Part shown: positions 52,103 through 61,210 of the stretch, in pieces
How positions within the stretch are numbered: position 1 is the first letter of the stretch
Layout: every line of letters starts with the position of its first letter
Assembly (NCBI GenBank): GCA_032173965.1
Contig: JAVUNC010000005.1
Span: 45,742,501 to 45,806,500, forward strand
DNA from: Sitta carolinensis
Taxonomy: Eukaryota > Chordata > Aves > Passeriformes > Sittidae
Direction of reading: 5' to 3'
DNA: 64,000 nucleotides
Program-made: the position numbers and the translations under genes
Notes under the pieces: model-generated
Seen by the model: the letters and a program-made list of their open reading frames with translations, nothing else
Database searches by the model: none
Told to the model about the DNA's origin: nothing

Positions 52103-53797
52103 CTACAAAAAAGGCAAGTTTCATTCAGCCAGTTTGACACATGCAAACCATGTGTCAGACCCCAGCTATGGGCACCAGGCAAGCAGGACAGAGTTGTGCA
52201 GCAAAAGCCATCAAGCAATCACAGACCTAAGGGATCATTTCTTTACAAAGATGTATACCCTGCTCTCTCAATATATAAAATGATCCCTTAAAGTCTATTT
52301 GAAATGCCTTAGCTATTTCCCAGTTTCCTAGATCCTCCTCGGATTTCCTGTTTTGGAGAGAATTGAATCTGGCAATCACCAGAATAGAATGAATCACATA
52401 CAATGATGTCTGGGACTACTCTGCCAGTCCAGGAGCTGTGGCACCAAGTGCTACCCTGAAGCTTGAGCTCCAGTTCTCAGCTCCCTGCCAGCAAGAATCC
52501 TGTCTCCAAACTCACCAGCAATTTTTATAGTGAGTTATTTAAGGGCACCACCAAGATGGGGGGATGAGGGTTAATGGAATGTCTGGGCATTTTTAAAGCA
52601 TGGAAGAAGAGCTATTCTTGGGAGGGAAACAAAAGAGTTGTAGGTGCTGGGAACTAGCTCTGCTTGCCACCTGAGTCTTAAATGGAATCTTGCTCCATGA
52701 AAAGGAGGGTAACATTGTGGCTGGGTTAATATTTTGTGCTTCTGTTCTTGGGCTGAATATTTCTCATCTGGATTTAGTGAGTTGTCTGGTTTTATATTTT
52801 TGTTTCATGGCCTATAGGTAACCTGGTAAAAAGCAAAATTGGGTTCAAGCATCACTATAGCAATGTGGGAAGAGGTGTGCTTGAAAGAAAGCGTGGAGCA
52901 AATCTAAAAACTGAGAAGGAAAAGAAAATTAGATAAATGTAACTTGTCTTCAAATGTTTCAAGGCACAGGGAAGTTAATGGAAGTGAGTTTGTCTACCGA
53001 GTTTGGAGTTTCACAGTCCTGGAGCTGTTGTGGATCAGTCTAAAAATTTGAAATCTAACAGCGTCGAGGATGAGGGCTGTAATATGAATCTGGCTGGGGA
53101 TACTGGGTAAAGCTGTGAGAACAGCTGCTTTTTTGCTGTTTCTGCCATGCATGAGGTGAATAACGAGTGTGGTTTGCACCTGACCTTGATGCAGAAGTAG
53201 TGAAGGCATGGGCTGGAACTGAAATCCCCACCTTACCCATGGCAAGCTGCTTTTTCCCTTTGCACAAAAGTATTGGAAAGTGAGAAAGAAGCTAAAATAG
53301 CCATGCAGAGGATCTGCAGCTCTTAGGCATGTTCTTGAGGAATATGGTGAAAAGCATGCACTCTGTGGATGCAGACAACAGCCCTTGAGTGCTCTGAACT
53401 CACTCAAAGTAAAACTGCTTTTGTCCTCTAGAAGCATGGGTGTATATCCTTGCTCAGAGTTGTTGCCATGTTCAGGGACAAGTCTTAAACCTCCAGCCCC
53501 TGCAGGCATCTAATAAAACAGGAAAGACAGATGTCTCTTTTTCCTTCTTCTTCTTTTTTTGCCCCTTAGGTTTAAAAATATAATGAAATTTCTTTCTCCT
53601 TTGAGATTTGTAGTAACTTCTGCTGTGAGTAAAGACCAGGAGTGGGATGCAGAAGTGCTGAGGGGAGGAAATTCGATTTAGGATGGTAACCTTTACATAG
53701 TGTTTGCAATAGGCTACTGGCACTTCCAGTGGCTCTCAGGACATCTTAGTTTGAAAGAGATCTGAGACACATCCAATCACAGCTCTGAAACGATTAC
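52103..53797 (-). other. SLC5A8: SLC5A8 intron, 1.7 kb
   Basis: Minus-strand donor gtaatc, acceptor ccttttttgtag. A 171-codon minus-strand open frame (53509-52994) is present but unrecognised and judged chance. No repeat identified. Confidence 0.85.
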
Positions 53798-53901
53798 CTG
53801 TTAGGAGGCTTATAATTATTCCCACAACTACTGTGACAAGTGTCCCAAGTGTGCTGAAGTAGAGATAAGACAAGGAATACCAGTTGTCTGCCAGGGCAGG
53901 C
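53798..53901 (-). CDS. SLC5A8: SLC5A8 exon: last transmembrane helix
   Basis: 104 nt. The first base completes Arg, then [20 protein letters not shown] and [14 protein letters not shown], leaving one base for Gly. [13 protein letters not shown] is the SLC5A8 signature before the final helix ([13 protein letters not shown]). Borders tttatttcag/gcct and ctaacag/gtaatc. Confidence 0.96.
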
Positions 53902-55106
53902 CTGAAATAAAACAGAAAAAGTGTTAATTTCTCCTTTTCTGTTCAAAAAAACTTGAAAATGTTTTTTTCCACACAGTGTACAAACACACAGATACTTCTG
54001 TAGGAAGCAACTCGGTAACCTGGAGCTACATACATACACTGCATACATACATTCACTGCATACATACATACACTGCATACATACATATATGCACTGAAAA
54101 TTTGTTCCAAAATTTGTAGAACAAGTTCCTTTGTAAGAGTCAAGGCTAGTACAGTGAGGCAATGCATGAGACAGAGCAGGTAAAACAGGACAGTCCTGTC
54201 TCTGCTAGGAATCTAGTGCACAGCTGAGCACTCCAGTTATCCGGATGAAGGGATTAATTTGTTTAGCAAGGGAGATATTATTTAAAGGAAGGGACACAAA
54301 ATAAACCAACAAGGAAATCTACCCCAAGCAGCTCTAAACAGCCAGAAACAATGGAGCAACTGTCTTTACACCTCATTCTCCTGTCCCTGACTATGTGCTC
54401 TGTTGCAAGAGGTGCTTCCCAGCAGCCAGGAGCAATGCTGGACGGCTCATGCGAGAGGTGTGGTATGTGAAAAACCCAGGTGTGTGTCAAGGTATCTCTT
54501 GATTGTACAGTGCTCTAAGGTGTAAACATTTGGAAACCCTAGAAATGTGTTTTTTCAGCTTCTTTCTGTTCCTGCTGTTCCCTATACTGTTATTCATGTT
54601 AAACTTAATTGTGCTCATCCAGAGCAAAACATTTGGCAGTTGCAGAGCAAAGGAAATCCCTTATATTGTGCCTGTTCTGAATGTACTGAACAAACTATTC
54701 TGCACAGACAAGTTGCTGTAGGTAGAGCTGCAAACAGGCATTTTGTCCTTTAACTGCCAATTACTTTAATTCATGTGACAGATTGTGGAAGTTAATCCAA
54801 TAACTATAAACTATAACTTTGTTTAAAACTGTGGCCCACAGTAAGGCATGTTCAAGCCTTTGAACTCAAATATTGAACTGAAGCTTTTCAGATCAATAGG
54901 AAGATTCACTTCACTTTGACTTTTGCTGTAGGATAACTCAAACTTCAGCCTGATAGGAAAAAAAAATGTCAGAGATAAACCGTTGCATCTCAGTGTGGTA
55001 GGCAAACCAGAGAAGGATAATTATAGCAACCCAAATATTCTGCAGATGTTTTTGTTTCTTGAAAAAAGATAAATTCTTTGTTACTGTACTTGATGAACTC
55101 ATATAC
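53902..55106 (-). other. SLC5A8: SLC5A8 intron, 1.2 kb
   Basis: Minus-strand donor gtatat, acceptor gttttatttcag. Contains a CATA-rich tandem repeat at 54027-54096. No gene seen. Confidence 0.85.
54027..54096. repeat. CATACATA/CACTG tandem repeat
   Basis: Three to four imperfect units, each a catacata run ending cactg, unit about 17-20 bp. It looks like a (CATA)n microsatellite that captured cactg and then expanded as a minisatellite. Confidence 0.75.
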
Positions 55107-55300
55107 CTTCCTGCACCTGGTGTGCTGAAAACTGTTGTTAATGGGATTTCTGTTGATGTTAAATTTCCTGAGGATATATTACAGCCTGCTGTCGAGAGGC
55201 TGAGTGGCTTGGTCCTCTCTGGAAGTGGAGGATAAATCTGAGATCCAATTCCAACCCAAAGTGAAATAACGAAGCCACTGACAAGACCCACAAATGCCCC
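55107..55300 (-). CDS. SLC5A8: SLC5A8 exon: helix and glycosylated extracellular loop
   Basis: 194 nt, 64 codons plus AG. The intended frame reads GAFVGLVSGFVISLWVGIGS, then QIYPPLPERTKPLSL and a Ser/Thr-rich loop with sequons NIS and NLT, ending TPGAGR. QIYPPLPERT is diagnostic of SLC5A8, and the loop is where SMCT1 is N-glycosylated. Borders ttttgcag/gggg and gcaggaag/gtatat. In the frame imposed by the upstream extra base, TAA at 55179-55181 would end translation here. Confidence 0.95.
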
Positions 55301-56330
55301 CTGCAAAACAAAAAGTGAAACTTGGATTTACATGAAAAGCAAAAGATATTTGAAAGATACAACAACTATATGAGTAAGAAATAGTCAAGATAATCTAAAC
55401 TGTAGTGTCCATGCAGAAATGAAATATACAGTTGGAAAGTGCTGGGGAGTTTACTTCATTTCCCTTTGGTGAAATACAACGTTTTCTCACAGCTCCTGAG
55501 CATACCTCTTTTTATTTGGCCACTAGGTCTTTAGAATCAAAGGATAACTTTGGTCTACATGGTATATGGGAAAATACTGACTTGAGGCCCTCCTTGAACA
55601 AAAATAGAAGCAAATTTTTAATTTTCTCATGTGACCTGTTCTAGCAAAAAAGTCACTCCTACATCAGAGGTAGGTTGGGTTTTGGCTGAGAGCTAGTAAT
55701 TTTTTTTAATTTTTACTTAAATATATATATAAAATTTGCAACTGCAAAGACATAAAGATCAGTGATTAGTAAACCTGACAGTATTACTGTATAGTAATAC
55801 TGCCAGACTAAACCATGGACCATATTAACAAAGTTTGTCAAATCCTTTTTTTGATGGAAAAGGTTTTTCCTCTGGAAATGATAATTTTTCAATACTTAAG
55901 TACTCTGAGAAGACCCCAATTTGGTCTGCAAGTGCTTAAACCCCATTTTCCTGGCCTGACCCCCTTTTCCTCAGACAGGCCAGCATTCTCTGAGCCTACT
56001 GGTTGTTCAGCTACATCTCGAGATGCATTGTCCCTGCTTCTAAAACTGGTTTTAAGAAATCCTTGACGAAGTTTCATTTTATTCAGATTATTTCCCCCTG
56101 TCCAGATGTGTAAATCTCTTCTTCATGGGATGGAAATTCAAGTTCCTATACAGCTCCATTCATCATTTCCTTGGGATAAGGAAGAAAGGGAGCAAGGGGA
56201 TATGTCCTCACAGAAAGCACCAAGACATCTCCCTTGCTGCCCAGCATCACATTATTAGTGGGAGAGGGGGAAGAAGATGCCAAAATTGTCAATAAATTTT
56301 GGATGAACAAGTCTTTAAATTTCTACTTAC
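55301..56330 (-). other. SLC5A8: SLC5A8 intron, 1.0 kb
   Basis: Minus-strand donor gtaagt, acceptor ttttgttttgcag. Contains a perfect 24-bp palindromic hairpin at 55779-55802. Nothing else found. Confidence 0.85.
55779..55802. repeat. Perfect 10-bp inverted repeat with 4-nt loop
   Basis: cagtattact, loop gtat, agtaatactg. Forms an AT-rich hairpin on either strand in an SLC5A8 intron. Confidence 0.8.
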
Positions 56331-56418
56331 AATTCCATTTGCAAAGGAGCAGAGGATTCCCAAGGCAAACAGTCCTAAAAGGGGGCCCACCAACCATGCC
56401 AAAAATGCTGAGCGCTGC
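56331..56418 (-). CDS. SLC5A8: SLC5A8 exon with +1 frameshift in C5 run
   Basis: 88 nt between good borders (ttcctcag/gcag and ggaatt/gtaagt). Upstream and downstream phases require 87 nt. The frame begins AALSIFGMVGG, as expected. Then a run of five C (plus-strand G5 at 56381-56385), where four are needed for the Pro-Leu-Leu-Gly codons, shifts it. The rest reads PLLGLFALGILCSFANGI only in the next frame. Uncorrected, translation continues out of frame into the next exon and stops at 55179-55181, losing roughly the last 190 residues. All later exons keep clean frames, so this is a sequencing error, a rare allele or a very recent lesion rather than an old pseudogene. Confidence 0.9.
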
Positions 56419-56703
56419 CTGAGGAAGGAAGAAAGTCTGTTATCAGGTGCTGTGTAAGGAAGGTAAAGCCTCCAAAGTGACAAGAAGAGAAGATGTTCAG
56501 AAAGAAATTATGAGACTTTAAAGTGGTGTGTACTCACCTGCCAGGATTTCATAAATGGATGCTTAAAGCACAGGCTGAGCCGTGGGGGGTTTCACATCAA
56601 CAGAGAATAAAAACTTATCTCATAATGGTATTCAGCAATTATTTTATACGTCATTTATCCTGGGTCATTCAACATGGGCCTGAAAACGCTGTCTGACACC
56701 TAC

Positions 56704-56771
56704 CTGCAACAAGGCTCCCAGAAGAGATGCCACTGCAGCCATAGCAATGCAGACTCCACCATAAAACACGC
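56704..56771 (-). CDS. SLC5A8: SLC5A8 exon: transmembrane segment
   Basis: 68 nt. Two bases complete Ser, then 22 codons: VFYGGVCIAMAAVASLLGAL followed by LQ, phase 0. It is a hydrophobic helix matching the VYGALCIGMAALASLMG region of SMCT1. Borders cacacgcag/gcgt and ttgcag/gtaggt. The intron on its 3' side (56419-56703) is only 285 bp. Confidence 0.94.
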
Positions 56772-58085
56772 CTGCGTGTGAAAGGCAGAACAATGTATAA
56801 ATCTGCCGAAGTCTGAAAATCACTAATGGAAAAGTTTCTGTCTAACCAAACATGGCCCAAACATCTCACAAATAAATGTGTTAACATCTGGAGTTTTTCC
56901 AAGAGAGCCTGAATTGGTAAAAAGGTCAAAAGGTTTCTGTTTACATTAAGAAGAGATCATGGAAACTTGACAAAATCCTCTTTCTTTGTATTACTAAAGA
57001 TTAGTTAATAAATGTTAAACATATGGATTAGTCATAGTGGCAATAACCCACTTATTTACATATTTCTCAGCTAATCTCCTGTGTCATTGTCCTTATTTTG
57101 AGGGAATGTTTTTCACTTCTCAGTCTAAAGTCTAGGAAGCAAAAGAGTAAATGCCAGCAGATCACTGGGAGCTGGCACAGTGACAGAGAACATCCCAGGT
57201 CACCAGGACATAGTATCTCTTTCCAGGACCTGTAACACTGGCTTACCTGTTTTTTTCTACCTCTGCCTCAGAGAGTTTCACTGTTCAGCAAGAGGTTAAT
57301 CTCACTATTCATCATGATGTGTCAGGCAACTCATGATACCACAAACAACAATTTTGGCATAAGCATTGTTTGCAATGTTTAAGAAACTTCTCTCAGGTGA
57401 AAATATTTAATACTTGATACCCTCCCACCAGTCTGCTGTGCTCCCTAGTATGGGCTATGCCACCATGTTGGGACTGAGCTATTTTCATTCTTACTACAAA
57501 CACTTTCTTGGGCTACACCTGCAGCTGGCTGCAGACGGTACAAGTAGCAGAGATGACAATTGCACTTCACAGATTTAAACCATCTGCTCAGTCTAGTTCT
57601 GATTCTCTCTGAGTGACATTAAGCAGAGGAGCTAAACAGAATGACAGTCTGAGAGTGTATCACAGAAGATGTGAAATTTCTTGTTCTCTGGTATATTTTT
57701 GGGACACAGTGCTATTGCTTGCATATCAATTTTTTTAAAAAGTTACAAAACCGCTTCCTTTGCTTCTCATTTTTAACGATGAAAGAAAAATAACAGGTGT
57801 TTAAGTAAAATTGCCTTTGTAGAATTGTGAATCAATACTGAACATAGATGCAGTGCATCTTTCCTTATTAAAGACCAAACAAGATATTTTCCTGTTTTCC
57901 TTAAACTCACTGATTCCCCCATTTGTGTAAAACCTACACAGCTGATCTCATCTCCCTCTAAAGTTGCACCAACATAGTCCAGCTGGTGTGAATTACTTAC
58001 TCCTGACATACACCATCATAAGCAAGATCTGAATCAAACCTTCACTTTGTAAAGCAAGAACAGGAAAGATGTTTTCCAGACATAC
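56772..58085 (-). other. SLC5A8: SLC5A8 intron, 1.3 kb
   Basis: Minus-strand donor gtatgt, acceptor ctttcacacgcag. No repeat or gene recognised. Confidence 0.85.
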
Positions 58086-58198
58086 TCATCCCCATGGAAA
58101 TCCATGACAACTTCTTTTCAGAGAGAGATTTGAAGTAGGGCCTAATGAGGTCTTCAACAGTCACAGCAGCCAGAGCATTGATGCTGGAGGACACCGTA
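58086..58198 (-). CDS. SLC5A8: SLC5A8 exon: core Na+-site helix region and cytosolic loop
   Basis: 113 nt. The first base completes Ser, then [34 protein letters not shown] and MGM plus one base. [14 protein letters not shown] is the strongly conserved SLC5 helix that contributes to the Na+ site (the paired Ser residues). VEDLI/KPYF-type loop follows. Borders tctgtag/tacgg and gggatga/gtatgt. Confidence 0.96.
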
Positions 58199-59519
58199 CT
58201 ACAGAAGGCAAGATTTATATAATTTTTTATATCTTAAAAATTGAAATCATAGATAACAGGCAGGTTACTGGCACAGAGAAAATGCCACTGTCTAGAACAG
58301 TGTCAGAAAACTAATACAACTTATTGGGTTAAATAACTTATAGGTTTAAACTAATAGGTTTAAGTAACTTATTATTCCAGAGAATGCAGTTAGAAAACAG
58401 CTTAGAAAAATTGTTTAAAGTATTTATCCTTGGTTAAATTAAGGCACATACAGACAAAAAGTTGGGCTGAGCCTGGAGAACTGAATAGAAATATCTATTA
58501 CATGTAGCTAGGCTGTGTACACTACTGGTATGCATGATACCTTCACAAACCTACCTTATCAACAGTATATATCTGGGTAGGTAAAATTCCCACATCACTG
58601 TTTACTTTTAATGCACTCTCAGAGGAGGATTCAGATAATCTAATTATGGTCACCTAAAAATTTGGCATCTAGTCCAAACCAGACTGCTGTAGGTTCCCTG
58701 TGGGATCAGAGAAACCAGCACTCCTAAGGCACAAACCAGGTGATCCTTTGTCTGTGTGTACCTTGCTCTTGCAAGCCATCAGCTTTTCTTCTGAAACAAA
58801 TATTTAGGCTGTTCCCTCTATTTGTGTAGCTACGAGCATTCAGAATTTTAAAAAATTATTTTGGTGTCACATTCCTAAGTTTCTTCATTTCTGTTTGCTT
58901 GATATTGTTCAGAGCCTTCATTGAGAGTGACAATGTTTCTTAAAGATACTCCTTGGGAAAGCTGAACAAAACACACCCCAGTATGGGATAGAAGTGTATC
59001 AATCTTACAGTACAAAAATATAGATATTGTTGTTTCGTGGGATTCATTCAAGACAATTGGAAGCCCAGGAACTCTGCAAAAGAAGTCTTTAAAGATCAGG
59101 GGTAAGGAAAGGCAGATGGCTTTGAAGTTATGCAGGTTTGAAACTGGAAAATTAAATATGAGCAATAGGAAACTTCCCCAACTGTAGCTGCTTGGTGTAG
59201 CCACCCATCTATAATACTCAAAAATTCCTATAACAGAGGGGCTTTAAAAGCACGGGAAAGGATTTGTTTCTTACATGACATGTGGCTAGCTGTTTCTTCA
59301 TGTTGTTAGTAGGAACTCCAAACAGCCTTGAGTCCTAAGACCCAAATATTGTAAACTATGGATTTTTAAGCTGCATCATCAAAGAGGTCATAGTGATTTT
59401 TTTAAAGAATAGAAATTAGCTAGACATAGAAATAAGTACAAAATATTTAGTATAAATTCAACTTTAGCTCCAACAAAAAAGGGGAAATAAAGGTAGTAGT
59501 TTCCAGATTGTTAAATTAC
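58199..59519 (-). other. SLC5A8: SLC5A8 intron, 1.3 kb
   Basis: Minus-strand donor gtaatt, acceptor tgccttctgtag. A locally repetitive ggtttaa/taacttat motif lies at 58321-58375. No gene found. Confidence 0.85.
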
Positions 59520-59608
59520 CTTAATGTCCCACTGTAGGCACTAGCCACAAAAAGCCCCGGCACTCCTGGAAAATCACGCAGGATATCCAGCACTAAGTAT
59601 GGCATTAG
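59520..59608 (-). CDS. SLC5A8: SLC5A8 exon: helix before the Na+ site
   Basis: 89 nt, 29 codons plus [22 protein letters not shown] then [19 protein letters not shown] and PGLPGLF(V)A-AYSGTLS are SLC5A8 signatures. Borders aatttttcag/ctaa and cattaag/gtaatt. It starts in phase 0, directly following the exon that ends SALDQ. Confidence 0.96.
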
Positions 59609-61080
59609 CTGAAAAATTCAGATTAAGAAGTATTACCACCTTGCCCTCATCTTTCATTTTATCACTGTATTGGTTTTTTACAGCCTTCTCACTGGCATTC
59701 TGTCTAGCCATTCTAAATTTTAATGCCCTATCTTGCTCTATTTATTGATTTTTTTACAGAGAAAACCAATCTTAAAATGTCCACTGGAGTTACAGGGAGT
59801 CTGTTGAGACCACCTAGCTGGGGTGCCATGCCATCAGGACCTTGGGTTCCAATGACAATTGTAGAGGAAGCTAGGGCTGGACAGCAGGTAGTCTGTACTG
59901 TACATCACTCCCTTGGGGGTCTGGGTGCCACAAATGCTTTTTCTGCTGTTGACTCCACAGAAAGTGGTTTATATACAGTCAAATAACCTCAGATATTGGT
60001 ACCTGAGATCAATTTCCTTATTGGAAACTGTGTGCCAATTTTTTTACATTTGCAAGATCTAAGTGCTGGAAAGAGAGAGGAATCTGAAGATTTTCTTCCT
60101 ATGAAACTTTTTTTTTCACAGACAAGTTGGTATTTTTAGTATCTTGCTTTCAGTTTCTACCAAATGAATTTCACTCATAGGAACAACTGAATTTCCTTCT
60201 GGTTTTCACCTTGGCTTTTATTTTATTCTGAACTTAGAGACCAAGTGGTCCTGCCTCAGGTGCTCTGTTGTCTGTACTCTTCTCCTGGATTTCCAGCTAC
60301 CATCCATTATCCAGAGCTTGTGATTATCTTAAGCTTAAAAATACAAATAAAACTTATTTGATTCCCTTGGACCCTGACTCTGGCCAGTCTATGGGCCACC
60401 AGAAATCTTGTTCCTCAGTTAAATCTGCTGCTCAAGGTCTTTTTAGGGAGAGATCATCATCAGTGTTGAGGTGGTTTCTCTGCAGCACAGTTTGATTGCC
60501 CATCTCTCCTCTGAAGGAAGGAAGGATTCACCATCACTAGCCAAGCTGACAGCCTTCCTCCAGGAGTGCTCTGGGCACAAGTACATTTTGAATCTTGAAA
60601 GGATTTTGTCTTTGTCAGCCCATAGGAGTTTAGGTTGAATGACACAAAGCAGCTCACCGGGACCCACAGTCACTCACAAGGGCACTGCTGTTCTCTTCCC
60701 CTCACTTCTCTTCAAAGCAGTTTCATCAGTTTCATGAAATCCTAGCACTCCTGAACCCATTTTGGGTGAAAAACCCACACATTTGCAGAGGTGGAAGGAC
60801 TGAGTGCTCTTCACATTGCAGCTCTCCCTGCTGCCCACCTTATCAAGTGCTGAGGGACCAGCAGCTCCAGGACAGCTGGGGAATGCAGTGACTGTACAGT
60901 GCTGAGGAAGGGTCTGCTGCTTTCTCCAGGTTATTCCCTCACACTGTGATCTCAGCCTGACAGAGTATTCCAGCATGTCACTATTTCCAGCCCCAACTCT
61001 TGAACTGCCTTTGTCTGGTTATCATGGCTGCAGAGGAAGGATACCCTTCCACCACCTTCCCCCAAAACGTGGGGCCCTAC
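59609..61080 (-). other. SLC5A8: SLC5A8 intron, 1.5 kb
   Basis: Minus-strand donor gtaggg, acceptor tgaatttttcag. No known repeat. Open frames near 60440-60980 unrecognised. Confidence 0.85.
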
Positions 61081-61210
61081 CTGGTCGAGTGCCGACACCT
61101 GGTTGGCCGTCCATGGGTCACAGTCTTTGTAGATGGAGTAGAGGGACAGCCCACATAGTGTGGCACAGACTAGGATTGCCCAGAGTCCCACCAGGTTGAT
61201 GTAGAGGGAC
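61081..61210 (-). CDS. SLC5A8: SLC5A8 exon: first one visible in the window
   Basis: 130 nt. The first base completes a codon from an exon beyond the window, then [33 protein letters not shown] and [10 protein letters not shown], phase 0 at the end. [13 protein letters not shown] and KDCDPWTA are nearly identical to SMCT1 of other vertebrates. Borders tggtgcag/gtcc and gaccag/gtaggg. By comparison with the human protein this begins near residue 278. Confidence 0.96.

Noticed and set aside
52994..53509. 171-codon minus-strand open frame in an SLC5A8 intron
   Set aside because: It is in sense orientation but does not continue the SLC5A8 frame between exons 53798-53901 and 52017-52102, which splice together perfectly without it.
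50417..61210. Assignment as SLC5A12, or as an old SLC5A8 pseudogene
   Set aside because: [21 protein letters not shown] and GTDNPAF fit SLC5A8. Eight of nine exons are intact with good splice sites, so long-standing decay is not supported despite the single frameshift.
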